This document shows, piece by piece, positions 1 through 8,063 of a DNA stretch of 64,000 bases. Position 1 is the first letter of the stretch. Every line of letters starts with the position of its first letter. Under the pieces are notes generated by a model. The model did not search any database, was not told where the DNA came from, and saw only the letters and a program-made list of their open reading frames with translations. Position numbers and translations under genes: made by a program. Source of the stretch: Verrucomicrobiia bacterium (lineage in GTDB: Bacteria > Verrucomicrobiota > Verrucomicrobiia > Opitutales > Cerasicoccaceae). The stretch is from positions 186,001 to 250,000 of the forward strand of contig JAUIHT010000004.1 of assembly GCA_030432235.1 (NCBI GenBank). The letters are read 5' to 3'.

Positions 1-1121
1 GGCGGCTTGCCCGCCTTTTCTTTAGCTATCTGACAATACTTAACGATAGATTGGACATACTTGTCGACCTTGACCGGGTCGCTTCTTTCCACGCCCTTTT
101 CATCGATAAAAGCCACGCCCGGGGTCACCATCCATTTAGGGAAATGCCAGTACTCAAACCAAACCTGTCCGTTGCGCTTAAGGAATTCCTTGTTTAACGC
201 AAAGTCGCTGATGTTGCCATTGGGGAAATTATCACCGTAGTAGTGCGGCACCGCAGCACCGAGATCGTCCCAATTATCAGCCGCTTCGTTCAACTCACCT
301 GCAATCGGGTTTTCTCGTTGGATTAGCAAATTATAATCTTCGATGAACTCCCAAAACTTGGCTTTTCCGGAATCACTTAATTCCGCGTAAGCGGTGGGAA
401 TGGTTGTGCCGCCAAACCCTATCATAGTCTGACGCACTTCTTTCTCTTTGATGAGAACTTCGGCCGGAACTGGTGCGGTGCCCTTTAGCCCTCCCTTAAA
501 AAGACCGGAAGCATCAGACAGCTGCAGTTGGTGGTGGTGTAAATCCTGAAGGCAGCTTTGAGCGATTTTGCGCTTACCGTTAACCCAAACCGCCAATTCG
601 GTGTTATGCGATAGCACAAGCGAAATGGATCTTACAGGTTCAGAAAAAGCGACCGTGCGACTAGGCCATTTCTGCTCCGGGTGGATGTTAATACCCGTTT
701 CGCCATTGAAACTGGACATGTGGGCCTTAAACCAGCGATTGCTATCCACATCAAAATCCTGATCGAACAACAGGTCGGGAGAATGCAGCCAGAAGGAGTC
801 GTGAAAACATTGCTGAAAAACCAACTCCGTGGAATCCATCGTAAGCGTGATCTTGCTCTCGGGCCCGGTCAGTATCCATTTCAATTGGGCCTCTCCGGGT
901 TGCCATTCGTCAAATTCCAGAGTACGCTCAAAACAAGCCGGGAGACGCTCCTTGAAAAAATGCGGCCTTTGCTGCTCCCCACACAACCAGATGTCCATGG
1001 TAGAATCATCCAAAGGAAGGCAAAATGCTTCGAGCACATCATCATTAGCGGTCAAGTTTGAACGGGCTTTTTCTGCCAGGGCTGATGATGACTCAGTATT
1101 GTTTTTTTCGATTTGTTCCAT
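1..1121 (-). CDS. GH30-like (clan GH-A) glycoside hydrolase, 3' part outside the window
   Basis: An open minus-strand frame runs from an ATG at 1121 to the window edge, giving about 373 residues without a stop. An in-frame TGA lies eight codons upstream of that ATG, which limits the start. The first 200 residues read like a beta-sandwich (WLCGEQQRPHFF, LAVWVNGKRKIA), as in many hydrolases with N-terminal jelly-roll domains. From about residue 230 the sequence RQTMIGFGGTTIPTAY resembles the first strand of GH30 enzymes (consensus GFGG), followed by LIQRENP and VWFEYWHFPKWM, typical of GH-A barrels. No signal peptide is visible. The catalytic glutamates would lie outside the window. It is divergent from the pseudopilin gene at 1257, and the gap holds two TTAC/GTAA palindromes. 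The family is inferred from short motifs; another GH-A family is possible. Confidence 0.55.
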   Translation of the reverse strand, partial: MEQIEKNNTESSSALAEKARSNLTANDDVLEAFCLPLDDSTMDIWLCGEQQRPHFFKERLPACFERTLEFDEWQPGEAQLKWILTGPESKITLTMDSTELVFQQCFHDSFWLHSPDLLFDQDFDVDSNRWFKAHMSSFNGETGINIHPEQKWPSRTVAFSEPVRSISLVLSHNTELAVWVNGKRKIAQSCLQDLHHHQLQLSDASGLFKGGLKGTAPVPAEVLIKEKEVRQTMIGFGGTTIPTAYAELSDSGKAKFWEFIEDYNLLIQRENPIAGELNEAADNWDDLGAAVPHYYGDNFPNGNISDFALNKEFLKRNGQVWFEYWHFPKWMVTPGVAFIDEKGVERSDPVKVDKYVQSIVKYCQIAKEKAGKP

Positions 1122-1165
1122 CACTATCCAAGCTCGCCAAAAGCATCAACAAGGTCGACAGAATA

Positions 1166-1175
1166 TTACGTGTAA
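1166..1175. promoter_or_regulatory. candidate operator TTACGTGTAA (site 1)
   Basis: TTAC and GTAA half-sites separated by two bases, in the divergent gap between the GH30-like gene (start 1121) and the pseudopilin gene (start 1257). The same 10-mer recurs at 2101 before the LacI gene, and the general form TTACNCGTAA recurs at 8008 and 15170. Binding by the LacI protein at 2179 is inferred. Confidence 0.45.
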
Positions 1176-1219
1176 AAAGGATTGCTATTCGCGGAACAAA
1201 ATCAGGAATCCTATATTAG

Positions 1220-1227
1220 TTACGTAA
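1220..1227. promoter_or_regulatory. palindrome TTACGTAA, possible second operator half-pair
   Basis: A perfect 8-bp palindrome with the same half-sites as the neighbouring TTACGTGTAA but no spacer. It lies 45 bp downstream of that site and 29 bp before the chosen pseudopilin start. It may be chance; listed because of its proximity to site 1. Confidence 0.25.
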
Positions 1228-1256
1228 TGAATCTATTACCGCGGGAGCACAAAACA

Positions 1257-1982
1257 ATGCGAACGTCCCCACCAAGACTCAGACATGGTTTTACGTTAGT
1301 CGAGCTGTTGACCGTTATTGCGATTGTAGCAGTGCTGGCCACCATCCTGATCGCCCTTGTCGGCAGCGCCAGAAATCAGGCAATGGTAGTGGAAAACACC
1401 AGCAATATCAGGCAAATCTATACCGCAGGGCAGATGTATGTCAGCGAGAACGATGGCCAAATGCCGGACCACCAGTTCGATAAGTTATTTCCTTGGCGCT
1501 CCTATGCCGTCTTCTGGCCCAGCATCGGCTCTCCTGGTTTAGGGAATTTGCTTATCCAGGGTCAGATCGATGATCCTAAAGTTTTTTACTCACCATTCGT
1601 GGAGAGCGAGCGTCATACCTATGAAGCATTCGCGAATGACTTTGCACAATTCCGTACCAATCAGGACCCGGGCAATTTAGCAGTCCGTTGCGGTTACATG
1701 TACAATCCCGACAGGCTGAGGGATCCACAAACGGGCCAAATAGCAGACCAATTCCGCACCGTACATGACATTGATGATCCCTCTACAACAGTTATGGTCA
1801 TGGACTTGCTTGTCGACCAGACGGTTCAAGGCCAGAAAACCCCGCCGGCCTGGTGCATCGTTATGGCAGATGGCTCTGCCAAGCGCATTGAGTCCGCAGA
1901 AGCTTATCATTCTATTTCGGGTGGGGTCAGCAACGACTACAACTCCTTTCTACAAATTCTGGATGATTTGCTGGACCGCTGA
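1257..1982 (+). CDS. prepilin-type N-terminal cleavage/methylation protein (pseudopilin)
   Basis: The N-terminus reads MRTSPPRLRHGFTLVELLTV, a type IV prepilin leader with cleavage expected between G and F, the conserved Glu at +5, and a following hydrophobic helix (IAIVAVLATILIALV). I chose ATG 1257 because GGGAG lies nine bases upstream; an in-frame ATG at 1227 and a TTG at 1182 are alternatives. The product is about 241 residues. The remainder resembles the large verrucomicrobial/planctomycetal pseudopilin family, ending with a strand-rich module containing VMADGSAKRI, where the usual H-X9-DG motif has kept DG but has no His at the expected spacing. Such proteins are numerous in these phyla and their substrates are mostly unknown. 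It is followed by the LacI gene at 2179, and the promoter carries TTAC/GTAA palindromes. Confidence 0.85.
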   Translation: MRTSPPRLRHGFTLVELLTVIAIVAVLATILIALVGSARNQAMVVENTSNIRQIYTAGQMYVSENDGQMPDHQFDKLFPWRSYAVFWPSIGSPGLGNLLIQGQIDDPKVFYSPFVESERHTYEAFANDFAQFRTNQDPGNLAVRCGYMYNPDRLRDPQTGQIADQFRTVHDIDDPSTTVMVMDLLVDQTVQGQKTPPAWCIVMADGSAKRIESAEAYHSISGGVSNDYNSFLQILDDLLDR

Positions 1983-2100
1983 GGTTACGAATTGCATCTC
2001 TTAGGCCGCAACCCGCACCGTGCTACACACTTCCACCAGAGCCAGCTGAGAGGCCAGTTCGTATCGGTTCGATGAGACTTTACAGTGCATCCTCCATATA

Positions 2101-2110
2101 TTACGTGTAA
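2101..2110. promoter_or_regulatory. candidate operator TTACGTGTAA (site 2)
   Basis: Identical 10-mer to site 1, in the flank context ATAT-site-GATAT, 68 bp before the ATG of the LacI-family gene at 2179. This position would suit autoregulation by that LacI protein (inference). Confidence 0.45.
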
Positions 2111-2178
2111 GATATAACTCAATGCTATCTATTGCAGAAAGGATCTGGCCCCTTAGAAATCCATGAAACTTACAGACA

Positions 2179-3213
2179 ATGCCTAAGCATACGGTCACCA
2201 TGCAGGATGTGGCCAACGCCTGTCATCTTTCAAAAATGACGGTCTCTCTGGCATTGAAGAACGACGTCAGGGTCAAAAAAGAAACCAAAAAGCTGGTACT
2301 GCAAAAGGCGGCGGAGCTGGGCTATAAATCCAACCCCTATGTCTCCGTCTTGATGGCCCAGCTGCGCACCAGCAGCAAACGCAAAGCGAGCCCGGTCATA
2401 GCCTTTTTGAATCTAAAAAATCCACCGGAAGATCTGCACGCAAACAACGCTGGCAAAAACTACTACATGGGTGCAAAAGCACGCGCGGAGAGCCTGGGAT
2501 TTCGCTTGGAGGAATTTAGCCCGTTTGCAAAAGGAATGACTTTAGAGCGGCTTGAGAAAATCTTTTATACGCGCAATCTCCATGCACTGTTGCTCACTCC
2601 AGCCGACCACCGCCATACACATATAGATTTACATTGGGAAAGGTATGCCGCGGCAAAATTCGGTTTTACGGTAGACCGGCCGGATGTTCATTCCGTCACC
2701 ACCGACCACTTTCAGTCAGTACAGCTTTTGACAAATGAACTGTTTTCTTTGGGCTACCGCCATATGGGCCTGGCCTTGCCCGACTCCATGAATGACAGAG
2801 TCGATCACCGCTGGGCAGGTGCTTTTCTCTACTGCCAATGGAACTATGCTAAAAAGGCGAAACTCGAGCTGTTCGTGCCGACAAAATGGGACAAGGCTTC
2901 GTTCCTTAAATGGTTTAAGAGCAAACGTCCGCAAGTAGTTATCAGTTATGACCCCATTGTACCCACTTGGCTGGAGGAAGCGGGCTACGCCATACCTGAA
3001 GATGTAGGCTACGCGACTGTCGATTGGTCCAGGGACTACCCTCATTTCTCGGGAATCAATCCGCATCCGCAACGTGTCGGACGACTGGGCATCGACCTAG
3101 TGATCGAACAAGTGCATCGCAACGAATATGGTATTCCACCCGAGGCGAAGCGCGTATTGGTCGCGGGTGAATGGGTCATGGGCTCCACTGTAAAAAAGCA
3201 GCGACACGATTAG
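2179..3213 (+). CDS. LacI-family transcriptional regulator
   Basis: A 344-residue protein of usual family length. The N-terminal helix-turn-helix spans about residues 8-29 (MQDVANACHLSKMTVSLAL) and is followed by the hinge (AAELGYKSNP, about 44-53), then a periplasmic-binding-protein-like effector domain to the end. The hinge-proximal sequence VSVLMAQLR is of the type seen in other verrucomicrobial LacI proteins, including two more in this window. The ATG at 2179 places the HTH at the expected distance. The gene directly precedes the alpha/beta-hydrolase at 3224 with a 10-bp gap, so the two are probably cotranscribed. An identical candidate operator lies upstream of it and upstream of the GH30-like/pseudopilin pair. 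The effector is unknown; sugar sensing is inferred from the family. Confidence 0.93.
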   Translation: MPKHTVTMQDVANACHLSKMTVSLALKNDVRVKKETKKLVLQKAAELGYKSNPYVSVLMAQLRTSSKRKASPVIAFLNLKNPPEDLHANNAGKNYYMGAKARAESLGFRLEEFSPFAKGMTLERLEKIFYTRNLHALLLTPADHRHTHIDLHWERYAAAKFGFTVDRPDVHSVTTDHFQSVQLLTNELFSLGYRHMGLALPDSMNDRVDHRWAGAFLYCQWNYAKKAKLELFVPTKWDKASFLKWFKSKRPQVVISYDPIVPTWLEEAGYAIPEDVGYATVDWSRDYPHFSGINPHPQRVGRLGIDLVIEQVHRNEYGIPPEAKRVLVAGEWVMGSTVKKQRHD

Positions 3214-3223
3214 CCGTGCCAAT

Positions 3224-4375
3224 ATGAATAGTACCAAACGACAAGCAGGCCCCTGGGACCTTGATGCGCTCTTGAACAGTGAATGCTCCTTTTCTTGGGG
3301 CGAAGCCTTACAGGTATCCCAACGAGTCCGTGGTTTGTACTACACGGGAGAGCCTTACAAGGGCCGATCTACTCGAATATTTGCCTGGCTGGGCATTCCA
3401 GACAAGCCGAGAGCCAGCCGGAAACGGTTTCCTGGGATAGTGCTGGTTCACGGCGGTGGGGGCACAGCCTTTTCCGAATGGGCCGAACTATGGGCCGGGC
3501 GCGGCTATGTCTGCATTGCCATGGACCTATCGGGAAAAGGTCCGAACAGAAGCGCTTTGGCAGACGGCGGACCGGACCATAGAGATGAGGACAAGTTCGA
3601 GGCCATTCTCAGCGGTCTCACTGACGCGTGGCCCTATCATGCCGTCTCCAATGTCATCCGGGCTACGAATCTCCTAGCTAATCTGCCAGAGGTGGACTTC
3701 CAACGCCTGGGCATAACCGGCATTTCATGGGGCGGCTATCTAACCTGCATCGTTAGCTCCATTGACGAGCGATTGCGGGCAGCCGCTCCAGTCTATGGCT
3801 GCGGCTATCTGCATCATAATAGTGTATGGTTAAAAAACCTGGCAGAGCTGCCCCAAGCTGTACGCGAGGCATGGATTGCCAACTACGACCCCTCCAACTA
3901 TCTGCACCTGCGCAAGCAACCCATGCTGTGGCTCAATGGAACAAACGATTTCGCCTACCCTTTGGATAGCTACCAAAAGAGCTATCGTCTGCCCCCCTGC
4001 GAAAGAACGCTTTCCGTCCAGGCCGGTCTGGGCCATGGGCAGGAAATCGGGGCCGCACCAGTCGAGGTAGCACGATTCATGGACCACTATCTGCGCGGCG
4101 GCCAGCCATTAACAAAACTCGGCGAAACCACCTTAGAGAATAACACGCTTAGCGCCCAACTTCTCAATCCGGGAGCCAACCTCAAGTCAGCAGCGCTGCA
4201 CTATACATTAGACACTGGCCCCTGGAAGGAAAGAGTCTGGCAACAGACTCCCGCCCAACTGTACGCAACCCATGTAGCAGCTCCCCGCCCAGGTACAGAG
4301 TCATGCGTGGCCTATTTTAGCGTCACCGATGCTCTAGGCGCTGTAACCACCTCAGAGCATATGGTCACGACCTAG
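3224..4375 (+). CDS. alpha/beta-hydrolase (acetyl-xylan-esterase / dienelactone-hydrolase-like)
   Basis: A 383-residue protein with an alpha/beta-hydrolase core: oxyanion region LVHGGGGTAF (about 74-83), nucleophile elbow GITGISWGGYLT with Ser168, probable acid Asp242 in NGTNDFAYP, and His271 in GLGHGQEIG. A C-terminal extension of about 100 residues looks like a small beta-sandwich. No signal peptide is seen, so it is probably cytoplasmic. It follows the LacI gene by 10 bp and converges with the DUF4838 gene that ends at 4389. Relatives include carbohydrate esterases and prolyl-oligopeptidase-like hydrolases. The genomic setting favours deacylation of a carbohydrate, but the substrate cannot be read from the sequence. 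Confidence 0.85.
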   Translation: MNSTKRQAGPWDLDALLNSECSFSWGEALQVSQRVRGLYYTGEPYKGRSTRIFAWLGIPDKPRASRKRFPGIVLVHGGGGTAFSEWAELWAGRGYVCIAMDLSGKGPNRSALADGGPDHRDEDKFEAILSGLTDAWPYHAVSNVIRATNLLANLPEVDFQRLGITGISWGGYLTCIVSSIDERLRAAAPVYGCGYLHHNSVWLKNLAELPQAVREAWIANYDPSNYLHLRKQPMLWLNGTNDFAYPLDSYQKSYRLPPCERTLSVQAGLGHGQEIGAAPVEVARFMDHYLRGGQPLTKLGETTLENNTLSAQLLNPGANLKSAALHYTLDTGPWKERVWQQTPAQLYATHVAAPRPGTESCVAYFSVTDALGAVTTSEHMVTT

Positions 4376-4388
4376 GGCCCCTCCTTTT

Positions 4389-7121
4389 CTACTCTTCAGA
4401 CTTACCTGAGGGCCGAACAATAAACTCGCCTGGACCTTGAGGCTCGTCTCCCCATGGAGAACTCAATGGCGGTGACCATACGTAGACAGAATGCTTGCTT
4501 CGGGTGCGCTCAATCTGAACGGGAATGGTCCGCTGTTGCGCTCCGGTTTCTTTGACAATGTCTTTGTAAAAGACGGCCTTTTCATCCTCTCGCAACGCAC
4601 TCCATTCGAAAACCAATAGGGCAGACCATAAATCGCCGGCGCTTTGGATGTGCCTCACATAGGGCGCATTGCCTTCCGGATTGCCTGGATAGAGAACGAA
4701 ATCGCTATCAAAAACACGAACAGTAACAACTTCATCTTCGAGAGGCTCTCCCTCTCCATGAAGCAGTAATGCAATACCCTCCTTGTTGAACACGGCCTCG
4801 AAGGTAGTCTCACGGTCTGCTGGAAAACCGTAGTTGAGGTAAGGTGTACCGCCACTGGCTCTGCCCTGTACGAGTGAACTCACCCCTGACGCTTTTTGCC
4901 ATATGGGGTCATCAATCACCTCAGGCAAAATCTCGACTTCAGAGACCTCATAAGATGGCACTTTCCCAAGATTCTCTTGCGCCACGGTCGCTTCAACAAA
5001 AAGGCCTTGCTTCAAAGCGTAATTGGACACGGTAGGCTGAAACACGAAATAAGGAGTCCTCAGCCACTCAAGCCTGCGAGCGAAAACGGATTTAGGGCTA
5101 TTTTCATTAGCGGCCTCTGGTTCTTTGCCATAAGTAAGCTTCGCGTCAAAAGTCGCATCTTTCCCATCCGGCTTACTTCTAAAGTGGAAGACTTGCGCCG
5201 CTCCAGCAGGTATCGCCGGCAACTGTCCTTGTGCTTCGACAGAGGACCGAAGACCGTTCTCGGAAATCAACGTCGCACCTCCATCGTTTGCGAATACAAG
5301 CCTTTGACCGGGTTGCACGACCCCTTCCCAAGTCACCTCGCCCTCAGACCATATCACAGCAGGGTTTACGATTGGACTCTCGGTGGCCTTGAGGCTCAGT
5401 TCCAGGGGAGCCGATTCTTCCCCGATGTTTGGCACGTAGAAAGCCGATCCTGTTCGTACTTCGGATTCGATTTCAGGAGGCAATCCAACCTCTTGCCTGG
5501 CATACTCAAGTAAGGATGCCATTTTCTTAATCCTTTTCTCCGGATAACTCTGCGCATAATATAAATCGGGATGAGCATAGTACTGTCCCCAAATCAAATT
5601 AGCATTCTGCCATTCCAGTTCATAGCCATCGATTAGCTCAGTATAGAATTGATTCATGCTCTCCCCCGCCGGGCCAAAGAACTTTTCCGTGGCATCAGCG
5701 ATCTCCGCATCGACATCCATCTCCGGGTTCCACAATAGTCGCAGCCATAGATAATACGCCAAGTACTGGTCCTGCTGAATGTAGCCCTCTCCATTAATAA
5801 ACACACCCGACACATAGGGCTCCACTTCCTTTAACCACTTCTGCATTGAATGAGGTGCGATGGTCGAGGGCGTTACAAACAATCCCGGCCAACACCAGTA
5901 CTCCCAGAGGAACAGGCGGTCTTTATCGTTACCGACCAGCTTATACCATTCCTTCACCTGCTCTAAATTATACTCAAATACCTCAGGCTGCTTGTTTTGC
6001 GTGCTGGAACGCATCAGACACAGCATGATATCAACATTGTCAGGTATATCCATGTCCGGCGGATAATAGTGCCATTGGTAAGCAAGCGTAGCGATACGCA
6101 TGGAGGGCCACCGCCTCTTTACCTCGGTCGACAATCGACGAATGTAGTCAAACCAAAGATTTGACTGCTTGCCCCACCCTTCATCTGGCTCGCGCAACGC
6201 CAATGCCGCTTCACTGTAGCTATCTTTATAGTGGTCTGAAGGCTCAGCAAAAATATACTGTGTGTTCGGCGGTCGCAACATGCCGATGTTTATCTCACCA
6301 TTGCTTTGAAAATACTTCTCCAGATGCTCAAGTTCCTTTTCCAGAACCAACGGCTCGGCATAATCCAAAAACTCCAGGTTCCTTGTCCCGTCCTCATTTA
6401 AGACAAAAAGCTCTGGATGTTCTTTCGCATACAAACGCTTCCATTTGGGAACATCGTGCACATGGTTAATATTAAAGTCGCGGGAGCTGCCAGTCTTTAG
6501 CCCCATAAAGCCCCTCGGCAAACCATGCGGGACGCGGTGCGCAAATACCGGATGCCCCTGAAGATGCACATCCGAGGGGATGGAAAAAAGGTCCATACGC
6601 GGTATGACTGTGCCCAGCTCAAACATGTCCGGGTCCATCTCAATGCTTGATAGCAAAAAACGGTAACCCATGACTTCCTGAGCATATGCCTCCACTGCGT
6701 GCATCAAACCGAGGTCCGCAGGCGCCGCCCTGTTGTTCGTGCCCGCAGGAGCGATAGTTCCTACCAATATCAAATCGTCCTCTGAGCTTATAACCGTGTA
6801 TCCTTCTGGCTCCACCGGCAAGTCAACCCGATCCACGAGATGGTCGCCATAGCCTACGTAAATGACCGAGCCTTCCTTTGGCGCTTCACTTGCATGGTAT
6901 ATCGGCAAGAGTTCCCCTGTCGCCTTTTCGATCAAAAACTGCATTCGCTTGGCTGCGTCCATCTGGGTCATGCGAATACGCCCATTGGAATCCTGCATCT
7001 GCAGTACTTTATCAGGAATGACTATAAACATTGCGGCCTCGCTCTCCTCGACTGCGAAGACAGGCAATGACAGCAGGAGAAAACCGATGGCAAACAGGCA
7101 AAACTTAAATGGATATTTCAT
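4389..7121 (-). CDS. secreted DUF4838-domain protein with C-terminal CBM9-like domain
   Basis: A 910-residue protein with a clear signal peptide (MKYPFKFCLFAIGFLLLSLP, cleavage near FAV). Residues about 30-170 form an alpha/beta domain like the N-terminal domain of GH67/GH20-type enzymes (VIYVGYGDHLV, HAVEAYAQEVMGYRFLL). The middle, about 190-560, matches DUF4838, a barrel-like domain of unproved activity (WFDYIRRLSTEVKRRWP, NVDIMLCLMRSSTQNK, RLFLWEYWCWPGLF, YVSGVFINGEG). Residues 724-910 resemble a family-9 carbohydrate-binding sandwich (YEVSEVEI then DDPIWQKA). It is a paralogue of residues 195-1050 of the neighbouring 1655-residue protein but lacks that protein's DNRLRE-like repeats. It lies after the terminator that follows the PEP-CTERM gene. 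A glycoside hydrolase role is plausible but not established for the family. Confidence 0.85.
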   Translation of the reverse strand: MKYPFKFCLFAIGFLLLSLPVFAVEESEAAMFIVIPDKVLQMQDSNGRIRMTQMDAAKRMQFLIEKATGELLPIYHASEAPKEGSVIYVGYGDHLVDRVDLPVEPEGYTVISSEDDLILVGTIAPAGTNNRAAPADLGLMHAVEAYAQEVMGYRFLLSSIEMDPDMFELGTVIPRMDLFSIPSDVHLQGHPVFAHRVPHGLPRGFMGLKTGSSRDFNINHVHDVPKWKRLYAKEHPELFVLNEDGTRNLEFLDYAEPLVLEKELEHLEKYFQSNGEINIGMLRPPNTQYIFAEPSDHYKDSYSEAALALREPDEGWGKQSNLWFDYIRRLSTEVKRRWPSMRIATLAYQWHYYPPDMDIPDNVDIMLCLMRSSTQNKQPEVFEYNLEQVKEWYKLVGNDKDRLFLWEYWCWPGLFVTPSTIAPHSMQKWLKEVEPYVSGVFINGEGYIQQDQYLAYYLWLRLLWNPEMDVDAEIADATEKFFGPAGESMNQFYTELIDGYELEWQNANLIWGQYYAHPDLYYAQSYPEKRIKKMASLLEYARQEVGLPPEIESEVRTGSAFYVPNIGEESAPLELSLKATESPIVNPAVIWSEGEVTWEGVVQPGQRLVFANDGGATLISENGLRSSVEAQGQLPAIPAGAAQVFHFRSKPDGKDATFDAKLTYGKEPEAANENSPKSVFARRLEWLRTPYFVFQPTVSNYALKQGLFVEATVAQENLGKVPSYEVSEVEILPEVIDDPIWQKASGVSSLVQGRASGGTPYLNYGFPADRETTFEAVFNKEGIALLLHGEGEPLEDEVVTVRVFDSDFVLYPGNPEGNAPYVRHIQSAGDLWSALLVFEWSALREDEKAVFYKDIVKETGAQQRTIPVQIERTRSKHSVYVWSPPLSSPWGDEPQGPGEFIVRPSGKSEE

Positions 7122-7176
7122 ACTTATCTACTGCGCGCGAATGGTCTGAAGGTATGGATTTGGCCCAATTAGGGCG

Positions 7177-7215
7177 AAAAAAATGGCAAGCACTATCGAA
7201 ATAGGTACTTGCCAT
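7177..7215 (-). terminator. intrinsic terminator after the PEP-CTERM gene at 7234
   Basis: Read on the minus strand, ATGGCAAG pairs with CTTGCCAT across a loop that includes a further short pairing (GTAC/GTGC), and the stem is followed directly by a run of seven T. It lies 18 bp past the stop of the 226-residue PEP-CTERM gene and about 60 bp before the start of the next minus-strand gene, separating the two transcription units. Confidence 0.8.
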
Positions 7216-7233
7216 AGTTTAGCAGCAATAACC

Positions 7234-7914
7234 CTAGCTTTGCTTACGACGCTTGAAAGCAAGGGCAACGAAAGCCACACAGCCTGCAGCCAGAGCGAAA
7301 GCTCCAGGCTCAGGCACAGAAGTAAACGAGACATCCAAGGTTACCGGGCTGTCAGTGCGCCCCAAGCGGTTACCGCTGACAAAGCGGAATACCTGAATGG
7401 AAATCGTGTCCCCAGGGCCTACGGATGCAATGTTGCCATCGAAGTAACTCGTGATATCGCCCGAAACGCTGGTTGGCAGAGAACCCACCGTAGCAAGAAC
7501 GATATTGGAACCTGAAACAGGACTATATTCATCATAATAAATGGTGTCACCATCCCAACTGTTTTCAGAGATTAAGCCGACAACCAGGCCGGGACCGCCC
7601 ACTTCATTCTGCAGGTTTATGAAGTCGATAGTTACAGAGCTTAGCTCTTCACCGATAGGGGCCTCAGGTATCTGATACTGCAACCACCCTTGCCATTCAC
7701 CACTTCCACTGTTGCCAAAGCGGATCCGAGGCGTCTGCGTGAAGCCTGGACTACCGGAGGTGCTTTGACCGAATTGAGTGCTGCCTTGGTAAGTCGGCGA
7801 TACCACCACAGAAGAATCCCCGTAGGCACTGATAATGGTTGAGAGGAATGCAATGAGCCCTACAAGCTTAACCTTACTTCCCGCTGATAATAGACTGTGG
7901 TATTGCTTTTTCAT
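7234..7914 (-). CDS. PEP-CTERM protein made of one DNRLRE/CBM96-like domain
   Basis: A 226-residue exported protein. An N-terminal signal (positive start, hydrophobic KLVGLIAFLSTIISAYG) is followed by one domain of about 165 residues and a PEP-CTERM anchor beginning near residue 200 (VPEPGAFALAAG, hydrophobic segment, KRRKQS end), the substrate of exosortase-type sorting. The domain has TPRIRFGNSGSGEWQGWLQY, GLISENSWDGDTIYYDEY, DITSYFDG and SGNRLGRTDSPV. The same domain occurs two full and two partial times in the 1655-residue protein encoded just upstream on this strand. The motif order (WxGWLxY, W..xT/VYY, DITSW, NRxxRTD) resembles DNRLRE/CBM96 beta-sandwiches, so a surface glycan-binding role is a reasonable inference. 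It has its own terminator on both sides and a TTACCCGTAA site 94 bp upstream. Confidence 0.88.
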   Translation of the reverse strand: MKKQYHSLLSAGSKVKLVGLIAFLSTIISAYGDSSVVVSPTYQGSTQFGQSTSGSPGFTQTPRIRFGNSGSGEWQGWLQYQIPEAPIGEELSSVTIDFINLQNEVGGPGLVVGLISENSWDGDTIYYDEYSPVSGSNIVLATVGSLPTSVSGDITSYFDGNIASVGPGDTISIQVFRFVSGNRLGRTDSPVTLDVSFTSVPEPGAFALAAGCVAFVALAFKRRKQS

Positions 7915-7959
7915 AATCGACTACTTGTTTTTATAGGATTGTTCGAGATTTGGGTTCTT

Positions 7960-7981
7960 AAAAAAGTATTCATCCGAATAC
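7960..7981 (-). terminator. intrinsic terminator after the 1655-residue gene
   Basis: On the minus strand GTATTC pairs with GAATAC around a GGAT loop and is followed by six T. It lies about 80 bp past the stop of the gene ending at 8064 and before the PEP-CTERM gene at 7914, so it separates these two minus-strand genes. Confidence 0.7.
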
Positions 7982-8007
7982 AGGTTCCGGGCAATCAATG
8001 AGCTATC

Positions 8008-8017
8008 TTACCCGTAA
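8008..8017. promoter_or_regulatory. candidate operator TTACCCGTAA (site 3)
   Basis: Matches TTACNCGTAA. It lies in the 149-bp gap between the 1655-residue gene and the PEP-CTERM gene, 94 bp before the latter's ATG, a position suited to controlling that gene. Confidence 0.4.
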
Positions 8018-8063
8018 AATACAAATAAAAACCGGCCCGCTGGAGAATCGATGCCATCCAAGC